Shown here piece after piece: positions 1 through 6,201 of a stretch of DNA of 6,527 bases. The first letter of the stretch is position 1; every line of letters begins with the position of its first letter. A program made the translations under genes and the position numbers. Source of the DNA: Deltaproteobacteria bacterium. GTDB taxonomy: Bacteria > SAR324 > NAC60-12. The stretch lies in NCBI GenBank assembly GCA_002730365.1, contig PBZZ01000038.1, positions 4,462 to 10,988 on the forward strand. The letters run 5' to 3'. The notes beneath the pieces were generated by a model that was not told the origin of the DNA, searched no databases, and worked only from the letters and a program-made list of their open reading frames with translations.

Positions 1-371
1 CCTTGGGCTGGGTTGAGAAAAGGCCCTTCTAGGTGATATCCCTGCACCATCATCTGAGCAATGGGCGAGAACGCCCGTGCTCTCTCTAATGCTTCAAAAT
101 TGCGATACAAATCATTTTGGTCAGCAGTGATCAAAGTCGGAAGTACATTGGTCACACCCGTTCTCAGCAGAGCCTGCATCGATTGATGAAATTCTTCAGG
201 GTTTAATTCGGGATTGTTGAAATCAATGCCAGCAAAGCCATTGAGCTGGATATCGCACAACCCAAGGGTCCGTATTCTTTCAGAGGGAACTGTGCTATCG
301 ACACTTTGAAGGGACTCTGTCAGAATTCCCTGTCCATCAATGTGGACTTTCTGGTTAGCTGAAAAGAGCAT
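1..371 (-). CDS. nagA: N-acetylglucosamine-6-phosphate deacetylase-like amidohydrolase, N-terminal part (cut by window edge)
   Basis: Reading the minus strand from ATG at 371 gives 123 codons that stay open to position 1. The family removes the acetyl group from GlcNAc-6-phosphate in the cytoplasm. Visible motifs: DIQLNGFAGIDFN at residues 40-52, where Q42 and N44 occupy the place of the usual amidohydrolase HxH, as in NagA; TGVTNVLPTLIT at 71-82; and GYHLEGPFLNP at 111-121, whose E115 matches the metal-binding glutamate of the family. The start lies 13 bp after the upstream ATPase stop, with a weak GTGGA site 4 nt before it, so it is very probably co-transcribed. Only about 39 residues precede the DIQLNG motif, fewer than in E. 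coli NagA, so the beta-sandwich domain is reduced. An upstream TTG at 407 could lengthen the protein by 12 residues but would overlap the ATPase. Substrate identity (GlcNAc, GalNAc or another acetylated sugar) is not shown. Confidence 0.85.
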   Translation of the reverse strand, partial: MLFSANQKVHIDGQGILTESLQSVDSTVPSERIRTLGLCDIQLNGFAGIDFNNPELNPEEFHQSMQALLRTGVTNVLPTLITADQNDLYRNFEALERARAFSPIAQMMVQGYHLEGPFLNPAQ

Positions 372-384
372 GTTTCCACTATGA

Positions 385-1449
385 TCAGGTTGGCGCTGAG
401 ACTCCAAGCAATGATAACTCGGCTTGCCGATGACAGGCCACAAAATGATTAGGTCGAATTTCTTCCAAATCTGGAGCCTGTTGCCGACATAAATCAGTAG
501 CAAAAGGGCATCTGGGATGGAAATAGCAACCACTAGGGGGATTGGTCGGACTGGGCACATCACCTTCCAAGGGTTGCATCTTTGAACGAATTCTGGGATC
601 AGCAACCGGTACGGCTGATAACAGAGCTGCGGTGTAAGGATGCTTTGGAGCTAGGAAAAGCTCATCCGTTGGTGACATTTCTACGATCCGGCCCACATAC
701 ATGACGGCCACACGATCGCTAATGTGCCGGACGACACTCAAGTCATGCGCTACAAACAGATAAGTCAGCTTCAACTGCTCTTGTAAATCAAGCAATAAGT
801 TGAGTACCTGGGCCTGTACTGAGACATCCAAGGCTGAGACTGGCTCATCGGCTACGACTAGACGAGGATTGAGTGCCAGGGCTCTGGCAATAACGATTCT
901 TTGCCGTTGACCTCCACTAAACGCATGGGGAAATCGACGCATATATTCTGGTCGAAGGCCCACAAGACGAAGCAGATCAGCAACTCGATCACTTCGCTCT
1001 TTGCGATTGGCGATCCCGTTGACCAACAGAGGTTCACCGACAAGATCCAGTAGGTTCATTCGAGGATTGAGAGATGCAAATGGATCTTGAAAGATCATTT
1101 GCATCTCTCGACGCAGAGGTCTCAGTTCGTCACTGGCAAGTTTTGTCACATCCACTAACTGACCATCAGCTTGCCTGTAGCAGATTTTCCCAGATGTTGG
1201 ATTGATGGCACGCAGCAGACAGCGGGAAGTGGTTGTTTTCCCACAGCCACTCTCACCCACAAGTCCTAGGGTCTCTCCCTGGTTTAAGTGAAATGTAACC
1301 CCATCAACAGATCGTACTTGGCCGACTACACTTTTAAAAAAACCCTTACGGATCGGAAAATATTTTTTTAGCTCCTTAACATCAAGCAAGCGTTCCGAAG
1401 ACATTAGAGAATTGGCAGCAAATGTTGATTGGGTTTGTTCAACTGACAT
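385..1449 (-). CDS. DppF/OppF-type ABC transporter ATP-binding protein
   Basis: This 354-residue ATPase powers a Dpp/Opp-type importer from the cytoplasmic face, paired with the ATPase encoded just upstream. Domain marks: Walker A GESGCGKT at 65-72, Q-loop Q121 in IFQDP, signature FSGGQRQR at 177-184, Walker B ending in D201-E202, D-loop SALD at 205-208, and switch H235. The C-terminal oligopeptide-ABC extension has HPYTAALL at 270-277 and cysteines at 308, 314, 321 and 339, which in related ATPases can hold an iron-sulfur cluster. FASLNP at 123-128 and the YFPIRKG region near the N-terminus fit DppF rather than DppD. I chose ATG 1449 because AGAGGGAG (1460-1453) lies just before it; ATG at 1464 would add five residues (MKRES) but has no clear ribosome site. 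The gene overlaps the upstream ATPase end by 11 bp, indicating translational coupling. The transported solute cannot be read from this subunit. Confidence 0.95.
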   Translation of the reverse strand: MSVEQTQSTFAANSLMSSERLLDVKELKKYFPIRKGFFKSVVGQVRSVDGVTFHLNQGETLGLVGESGCGKTTTSRCLLRAINPTSGKICYRQADGQLVDVTKLASDELRPLRREMQMIFQDPFASLNPRMNLLDLVGEPLLVNGIANRKERSDRVADLLRLVGLRPEYMRRFPHAFSGGQRQRIVIARALALNPRLVVADEPVSALDVSVQAQVLNLLLDLQEQLKLTYLFVAHDLSVVRHISDRVAVMYVGRIVEMSPTDELFLAPKHPYTAALLSAVPVADPRIRSKMQPLEGDVPSPTNPPSGCYFHPRCPFATDLCRQQAPDLEEIRPNHFVACHRQAELSLLGVSAPT

Positions 1450-2470
1450 TGACTCCCTCTTCATGAAGGAAGCAACTCACTGATTGGTGTTCGTTGATCG
1501 TTTTGAGTATTGGCGCTTGATTGGCACATCTCTGTTGCGGGAGAGCCTCTTGGCAGCGGGCCACAAAGGGACAGCCGCTACGTTTTTGAAAAGGATGAGG
1601 AATTGATCCTGAAATCGTTGGAAGACGACTGCGATTCTTAGTGTGAACGGTTGGAATAGACCTCAGTAGAGCCCGAGTGTAGGGATGTTGGGGATTATGG
1701 AAAATTTGATCAACTGGGCCACTCTCCATCACCTTGCCTAGGTACATCACCACAACATCATCAGCGAGTTGGGCAATCACTCCAAGGTCATGAGTAATGA
1801 AGATTATTGAAGTCTGATGCTCCTGTTGTAACTTACGCAGTAGGCTTAGAACTTGAGCTTGCGTGGTGACATCAATTGCAGTGGTCGGTTCATCAGCTAC
1901 CAGGAGCAAAGGATCACAGGTAAGGGCCATACCAATCATTGCCCGTTGACGAAGCCCGCCACTCAGTTCCCATGAATAGCGATCCATTGCGCTTTCTGGA
2001 TTCGGAACTCCAACTTCTCTGAGACGATTCACAGCAATCCTTTTTGCTTCTTCGTCACTGACAGGCTGATGGAGTTGGATCACCTCCATCAATTGATTGC
2101 CGATCGTATGTACCGGACTGAAGGCAGCCATGGGTTCTTGGGGGATCAGCGCGATCTCATTCCCTCGCAGAGTCCTAAGTTGGGCACTCTTAGCCGACAA
2201 CTGAACGAGATCAATCATTTCAGTGGAGGAATTACCCAGAATTTTTGACCGGAAGCGAATGGAACCGTTAGCTATTCTGCCAGGTTCTTCGATCAAACGT
2301 AGAACCGACTTGATCGTGACACTTTTGCCACAGCCACTTTCCCCGACAATGCCTAGAACTTTTCCCGGGTACACATCAAAGCTGACACCATCAACAGCTT
2401 TGACGGTTCCTTCATCAAGTTCAAAAATAGTCTGTAGATCACGTACTTCCAGCAAAGGCTGATTTGTCAT
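1439..2470 (-). CDS. DppD/OppD-type ABC transporter ATP-binding protein
   Basis: This 343-residue ATPase is the partner of the DppF-type protein and hydrolyses ATP to drive import. Visible marks: Walker A GESGCGKS at 43-50, Q-loop Q111 in IPQEP, signature LSGGLRQR at 169-176, Walker B LLLVADEP at 188-195 with D193 and E194, and switch H227. The C-terminal extension has HPYTRALL at 262-269 and cysteines 300, 306, 315 and 333. The fifth signature residue is Leu instead of Gln; OppD-type ATPases commonly carry a hydrophobic residue (often Met) there. The D-loop reads TAID rather than TALD. I start at ATG 2470, 8 bp after the permease stop, since the protein then opens with [14 protein letters not shown] as homologues do. 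A TTG at 2482 overlapping the permease TGA would add four residues and cannot be excluded. Full length for the family; no defect seen. Confidence 0.95.
   Translation of the reverse strand: MTNQPLLEVRDLQTIFELDEGTVKAVDGVSFDVYPGKVLGIVGESGCGKSVTIKSVLRLIEEPGRIANGSIRFRSKILGNSSTEMIDLVQLSAKSAQLRTLRGNEIALIPQEPMAAFSPVHTIGNQLMEVIQLHQPVSDEEAKRIAVNRLREVGVPNPESAMDRYSWELSGGLRQRAMIGMALTCDPLLLVADEPTTAIDVTTQAQVLSLLRKLQQEHQTSIIFITHDLGVIAQLADDVVVMYLGKVMESGPVDQIFHNPQHPYTRALLRSIPTVHTKNRSRLPTISGSIPHPFQKRSGCPFVARCQEALPQQRCANQAPILKTINEHQSVSCFLHEEGVNVS
1453..1460 (-). promoter_or_regulatory. Ribosome binding site deciding the DppF-type ATPase start
   Basis: AGAGGGAG on the minus strand lies three nt before ATG 1449 (GAGG six nt before). 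It sits inside the 3' end of the DppD-type gene. The competing ATG at 1464 has no comparable site upstream, so 1449 is preferred. Confidence 0.65.
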
Positions 2471-2478
2471 TTGTATTC

Positions 2479-3612
2479 TCAAATGTAGGGGTCTGCGGCA
2501 TCACGCAAGCCATCCCCCAGGATGTTGAGCGCAAGAACGGTAAAGATGACAGCTAAGCCGGGAAGCAACAGCCAAGGAGCCAGGGCGATCGACTGAAGAT
2601 TCTGAGCTTCTTGTAAGAGTACACCCCAACTGATAGCAGGCGGACGCAACCCAAGGCCCAAGAAACTCAAAAATGTTTCGTTAATGATCATTACAGGAAT
2701 CGCAAGCGTACTAGTAGCAATGATATGGCTGGTGAAGGTGGGCAGCATGTGTCGGAAGATGATACGACTTTGGCTGCACCCCGAAAGTTTCGCGGCCATG
2801 ACGAAGTCTTCTTCTCTCAAAGACAAAAACCTACCACGAACCTCCCTCCCAAGTGTTGTCCAGCCCAAGAGGGAGAGAATGAGAGTGATTGCAAAGTACG
2901 TCTGTTCTACCGTCCAGTCTCTAGGCAAGGCTGCAGTCAAGGCCATCCAGATGGGAATAGGTGGCAGAGACTGAAGGATCTCGATCAACCTTTGAATGAC
3001 TAAGTCGGGCCAGCCACCGTAATATCCTGAGATTCCACCGAGCAGGATTCCAAGAAAAATACTGAGTCCAACTGCGACTAGCCCGATCGAAAGTGAAACT
3101 CTGGTTCCATGCATCAGACGAGACCATTGATCTCGGCCTAAACGATCGGTGCCTAGTAGGTGGAATGAATTTCGAGCAGACGGTTTTTCAATTCCGAAGA
3201 GGTGTAGATCTGTCTTGAAAAGCCCAAAGACCTCGTATTCATAACCACTTGTGAAGAAACGTAGTGGTAAAATTCTCTTCTCGTCGATACCCCACTCCAT
3301 CTTGAGCGTTGTCTTATTTCGTTTCCCTTTAAGCGGTTTAACATGGACTTGAAAACCTCCATCATGGAAAAAGGATATCCCCTGAGGCGGCATAAAAGAT
3401 TTACGAGCACTCGATTTGTTGGGATCTTGGATACTGAAGAAATCAGGAAACAAGGCAATCAGAATGATTCCAAGCAGCACGAATGCACTGACTACAGCTA
3501 ACCGATGCTTCTTGAAGCGCCACCAAACAAGCTTCCAATTAGGAGCTACGTCAAAGGCCTCATCCTTAACCGTTTCGCTGACCTCATTGCTTGAGGTAGT
3601 TTGAGAAGTCAT
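2479..3612 (-). CDS. DppC/OppC-type ABC transporter permease with large extracytoplasmic insert
   Basis: One of the two inner-membrane channel subunits of the importer, 377 residues. After a soluble N-terminus, WRFKKHRLAVVSAFVLLGI (31-49) starts the first membrane helix, as in OppC_N domains. The family motif LGTDRLGRDQWSRLMHGTR is at 153-171, followed by further hydrophobic helices. The EAA-like loop that contacts the ATPases is EEDFVMAAKLSGCSQSRI at 267-284, and the end is LNILGDGLRDAADPY (362-376), typical of DppC. Usual DppC length is about 300; the excess is a polar segment of about 90 residues (roughly 60-150) between helix 1 and LGTD, rich in Lys, Phe and Gly and predicted to be periplasmic. 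The start ATG lies 22 bp after the sulfatase stop and has only a weak purine stretch (GAG, 8 nt before), so translation may depend on coupling. The permease identity is secure; the role of the insert is unknown. Confidence 0.94.
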   Translation of the reverse strand: MTSQTTSSNEVSETVKDEAFDVAPNWKLVWWRFKKHRLAVVSAFVLLGIILIALFPDFFSIQDPNKSSARKSFMPPQGISFFHDGGFQVHVKPLKGKRNKTTLKMEWGIDEKRILPLRFFTSGYEYEVFGLFKTDLHLFGIEKPSARNSFHLLGTDRLGRDQWSRLMHGTRVSLSIGLVAVGLSIFLGILLGGISGYYGGWPDLVIQRLIEILQSLPPIPIWMALTAALPRDWTVEQTYFAITLILSLLGWTTLGREVRGRFLSLREEDFVMAAKLSGCSQSRIIFRHMLPTFTSHIIATSTLAIPVMIINETFLSFLGLGLRPPAISWGVLLQEAQNLQSIALAPWLLLPGLAVIFTVLALNILGDGLRDAADPYI

Positions 3613-3634
3613 CTGCAGGCTCGCGCAAAATGAT

Positions 3635-5137
3635 TCATGCGGGCATCCCTGCTTTGCTCCAATTGGCCTTCATTTCTTCGGATTTTCCCCATGTATTCGC
3701 TGGATAGGGCCGCTGCCAATTTCGATGATGCCCAGCATGATCTGGTGTAAGTGTCATGTAGGGATATGATTTTTCTTGATGACCCTGAACCAGACCCTCC
3801 ATCAACGATTTGGTTAACTCTACTTCCATCTGGTTCCGAATATCAGCAAAATCAGGATCAAGAAGTAGGTTGTTTTGTTCGAGGGGGTCCACTTCCACAT
3901 CAAACAAAGTGCTGAGTCCATTCTTGTAGCGTGATAATTTCCAACGCTTGTCACACCACATCAGCCCAGCACCGGTAGCTCCCAACAGGTTTTTACGGGT
4001 CTCTTGATCAGGCTTTGTAGGGATTACCTGGGAGTCCTGAGCTGTCAACTTTATTCCCGCATGACTGAGAATCGTTGCATAAAGATCTGTTAGCGAAACT
4101 AAGTGCTGGGATTGTCCAGCCTGATAGGGAGTTCCTTTCGCAATCAGTGGTATGCGAGCAGAGGATTCGTAGAATAAAGCTTTACCAACCATGTCGAAGT
4201 CACCCAAAAAATCTCCATGATCTGATGCGAAGAAAATGAGTGTCTCACGCCCGAAATCCTGCTCTTCGATAGCGTTCAAAATTCGTCCGACTTGGTGATC
4301 AATGATCTGAACCAAACCCGCATAGTGTCGTCGAATGGTCTGTTTGGCTGATTCTGGGAACTCTCGAAAGTCTGCTTGAGCTGATCCAGTGAGGTGGGCT
4401 TGAATAAAACTACTTTGAAAGGTCTGACTATCTGCAGTTCCAGGAATTGAGAGGGGGAACTCTTCCGCAGGACGAATGGAATCAAGAATTTCTGCAGGTG
4501 GATTGTAAGGATCATGGGGTCCAGGAAAAGCCACCCAAAGAAAATATGGTCTGTCCTTGGGACAACCCTCGATAAACTCTACACTCCGTTCTCCAACCCA
4601 AACGTCTACTTGGTGTTCCCACGGGATTAGGCTCACTGAAGCCATCAGGTTTGCTAGGTAACCAGGCTCTTCTGTGCCAGCAAGCTTCCGAAGACCATGT
4701 GCTGCTAAATAATCAGCGTAGTCATCCTGAATATGGATGTGGCGCTTGTCTTCAGCAATCCAACGATGACTGAATCCTTCTTCGATGTCCCAGGGTATGA
4801 AGTGCATCTTACCAATGCCTTCAGTGTGATATCCCTTTTCTGAAAGGGCATTCGTAAAACTGAGAAGACCACAATCTTCATGATCTGGGCGAAGCCAATA
4901 GTTGTTCGTTAGTATTCCAGTGGAGAGGGCATTATGTCCTGTGAGTAGAGATGCCCTTGCTGGAATGCATATGGGGGAGGGCGATAAGGCCCGATTGAAT
5001 TGTAAGCCTTGTTGTGCGAGCGCATCGATATTTGGAGTTTGAATGAACTTGGCTCCATAGCAACCCAGAAAGTCTGCTCGGAGCTGATCTGGCATGATCA
5101 AAACAATATTGGGTTTGTTATCTGATTTTTGGGACAT
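3635..5137 (-). CDS. Cytoplasmic CxPxR-type sulfatase (alkaline phosphatase superfamily)
   Basis: A 500-residue sulfate-ester hydrolase. PNIVLIMPDQLRADFLGCYG (9-28) carries the first metal ligand D17, with Q18 where many sulfatases have Asp. The catalytic signature is C57-I-P-A-R61 within CIPARASLLTG; family knowledge says the Cys is converted to formylglycine by a maturation enzyme, which is not in this window. Other expected residues: K110 and H112 (GKMHF), H208-D209 (GPHDPYNPP), D306-H307 (ASDHGD) and K319 (VGKALF). A typical substrate-site tail LFDVEVDPLEQNNLL lies at 411-425. No signal peptide is visible, so it should act in the cytoplasm, presumably on a solute brought in by the importer whose permease genes flank it. 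Its ATG follows the upstream permease stop by 1 bp, with a strong GAGGAG site inside that gene's end. DQL and the signature recall choline-sulfatase and N-sulfoglucosamine or arylsulfatase-like groups; the substrate is not determined. The last ~35 residues are rich in His, Trp and Pro. Confidence 0.95.
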   Translation of the reverse strand: MSQKSDNKPNIVLIMPDQLRADFLGCYGAKFIQTPNIDALAQQGLQFNRALSPSPICIPARASLLTGHNALSTGILTNNYWLRPDHEDCGLLSFTNALSEKGYHTEGIGKMHFIPWDIEEGFSHRWIAEDKRHIHIQDDYADYLAAHGLRKLAGTEEPGYLANLMASVSLIPWEHQVDVWVGERSVEFIEGCPKDRPYFLWVAFPGPHDPYNPPAEILDSIRPAEEFPLSIPGTADSQTFQSSFIQAHLTGSAQADFREFPESAKQTIRRHYAGLVQIIDHQVGRILNAIEEQDFGRETLIFFASDHGDFLGDFDMVGKALFYESSARIPLIAKGTPYQAGQSQHLVSLTDLYATILSHAGIKLTAQDSQVIPTKPDQETRKNLLGATGAGLMWCDKRWKLSRYKNGLSTLFDVEVDPLEQNNLLLDPDFADIRNQMEVELTKSLMEGLVQGHQEKSYPYMTLTPDHAGHHRNWQRPYPANTWGKSEEMKANWSKAGMPA

Positions 5138-5138
5138 T

Positions 5139-6128
5139 TCACTCCTCGTCCAGACGAATTCTTGGATCCAGCCAAGCCAGGAGGATGTCAGAAATCAATG
5201 TTCCAACCACTGCCAGCATCATGTAAAAGAGAATGATTGTGCCTGCCAGAAACATATCCTGACTGATCAGAGCCCTAAGCAACATGGGCCCAATCGTAGG
5301 CAAATTCATCACAGTTGCGACAATTACACTTCCAGAAAAGATGAGAGGTAGATACCAACCAATCGTACTGACAAGGGGATTCAGTGCCAATCGTACAGGA
5401 TACTTCATGACCAAACGCCACTCTGAGAGACCCTTGGCCCGTGCCATCTCCATGTACGGTTTTTTTAGTTCGTCGAGCAAGTTGGCTCGCATCACTCTGG
5501 CAAGACGGGCAGTTCCATCCAACCCAAGAATGACAACGGGAAGCCATAAGTGCTGCATTAAATCTACAACTCGATCCCAACTCCAGGGAGCATCAATGTA
5601 CTCTGCCGAGAAAAGTCCTGTGACGCTCACGCCATAGTATTTGAAGGCAATCCACATTAGAACCAGAGCTGTCATGAAAGTAGGTGTGGCAACACCGAAG
5701 TAATTAAAAACAGTGAAGAAGTAATCAAAAAAAGAGTATTTGCGTGTAGCTGAGAAAATCCCAATTGGAATCGCAATCAACCAAGTAAATACAAAGGTAC
5801 CCAAGCCGAGCGCGAGGGTGAGCCCCATGCGTTCACCGATTAGCTCACTAATGGGACGTTGCCAATCCAGCGAGACTCCTAGGTCTCCAGTCAGGATTCT
5901 CCCCATCCATTTGAAATATTGGAGATACATGGGCTGATCAAGACCGTATAGCGCACGCAGCGCATCAATTTGAGCCCTTTCCATCGAGGAGCCTGATGCT
6001 GCCAATTCAGCAATGTAGCTGGTTAGAAAGTCACCGGGAGGAGCTTGAATCAGGAGGAAGGCGATGACGGAAAAAATCAGTAGCAGGAACGGCAACAGCA
6101 GGAGCCGCTTGATGATGTAGATTAGCAT
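5139..6128 (-). CDS. DppB/OppB-type ABC transporter permease
   Basis: First inner-membrane channel subunit of the importer, 329 residues, normal family length. The N-terminus MLIYIIKRLLLLPFLLLIFS runs into helix 1 (about 7-28), followed by the APPGD motif (29-33). YGLDQPMYLQYFKWM at 61-75 and LTGDLGVSL at 79-87 are standard DppB landmarks. Later helices lie around 102-125, 142-162, 193-208, 256-275 and 292-316. The EAA-like ATPase-contact loop is YMEMARAKGLSEWRLVMKYPVR at 225-246 (one arginine-lysine-rich stretch), and the protein ends in AWLDPRIRLDEE. The start is fixed: an in-frame TGA directly precedes ATG 6128, so it cannot extend upstream. No Shine-Dalgarno site is visible before it; instead a short hairpin (6137-6149) ends 8 nt before the start. 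The gene runs directly into the sulfatase gene, 1 bp apart. Confident assignment to family, not to substrate. Confidence 0.95.
   Translation of the reverse strand: MLIYIIKRLLLLPFLLLIFSVIAFLLIQAPPGDFLTSYIAELAASGSSMERAQIDALRALYGLDQPMYLQYFKWMGRILTGDLGVSLDWQRPISELIGERMGLTLALGLGTFVFTWLIAIPIGIFSATRKYSFFDYFFTVFNYFGVATPTFMTALVLMWIAFKYYGVSVTGLFSAEYIDAPWSWDRVVDLMQHLWLPVVILGLDGTARLARVMRANLLDELKKPYMEMARAKGLSEWRLVMKYPVRLALNPLVSTIGWYLPLIFSGSVIVATVMNLPTIGPMLLRALISQDMFLAGTIILFYMMLAVVGTLISDILLAWLDPRIRLDEE
5142..5147 (-). promoter_or_regulatory. Ribosome binding site of the sulfatase gene
   Basis: GAGGAG on the minus strand, four nt (TGAA) before ATG 5137. It is formed by the last two sense codons (Glu-Glu) of the DppB-type permease, followed at once by that gene's TGA. 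This fixes the sulfatase start and makes coupled translation of permease and sulfatase likely. Confidence 0.8.
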
Positions 6129-6136
6129 TCAGAAAT

Positions 6137-6149
6137 GTCTGGGACAGAC
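6137..6149 (-). repeat. Short inverted repeat (hairpin) just before the DppB-type permease start
   Basis: GTCTG (6149-6145), loop TCC, CAGAC (6141-6137) on the transcribed strand: a compact 5-bp stem ending 8 nt before ATG 6128, where a ribosome site would be expected. It repeats the same GTCTG/CAGAC words as the larger hairpin upstream, so the four half-sites could pair in more than one way. A role in limiting translation of the permease is an inference only; five base pairs can occur by chance. Confidence 0.45.
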
Positions 6150-6158
6150 GTTTGGAGT

Positions 6159-6189
6159 GCGGTCTGCTTCCAAATAGAAATCAGACCGC
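6159..6189 (-). repeat. Inverted repeat (hairpin) downstream of solute-binding protein gene
   Basis: On the transcribed strand GCGGTCTG (6189-6182) pairs perfectly with CAGACCGC (6166-6159) across a 15-nt loop; inside the loop, GAA and TTC can add three more pairs. It lies 12 bp after the binding-protein stop. No run of U follows, so it is not a standard intrinsic terminator. By analogy with binding-protein/permease junctions in other operons it may protect the upstream message from 3' decay or cause partial termination. The hairpin is flanked by direct repeats CACTCC at 6197-6192 and 6159-6154; the second overlaps the stem by one base. Confidence 0.65.
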
Positions 6190-6201
6190 TAGGAGTGGGA
6201 C

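Noticed and set aside
1336..1369. Two runs of seven A or T near the start of the DppF-type ATPase, possible frameshift sites
   Set aside because: The reading frame is intact through both and encodes the conserved [13 protein letters not shown] stretch; the alternative frames give no longer product.
2471..2482. TTG at 2482 as the DppD-type ATPase start overlapping the permease stop
   Set aside because: ATG 2470 gives the usual family N-terminus at a normal 8-bp spacing; the TTG has no better ribosome site. Not fully excluded.
2684..3003. Open frames on the plus strand opposite the DppC-type permease
   Set aside because: They lie wholly inside a conserved permease gene, have no family resemblance or ribosome sites, and are shadows of its codon pattern.
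5284..5637. 117-codon plus-strand open frame opposite the DppB-type permease
   Set aside because: It mirrors conserved permease codons, and its protein looks like low-information shadow sequence.
6159..6189. Intrinsic terminator after the binding-protein gene
   Set aside because: The GC-rich stem is there, but ACUCCAAACG follows instead of a U-tract, and the operon clearly continues.
6154..6197. Hairpin flanked by direct CACTCC repeats, resembling a tiny mobile repeat with target duplication
   Set aside because: Six-base repeats are too short to be convincing, one overlaps the stem, and no second copy of the element is seen in the window.
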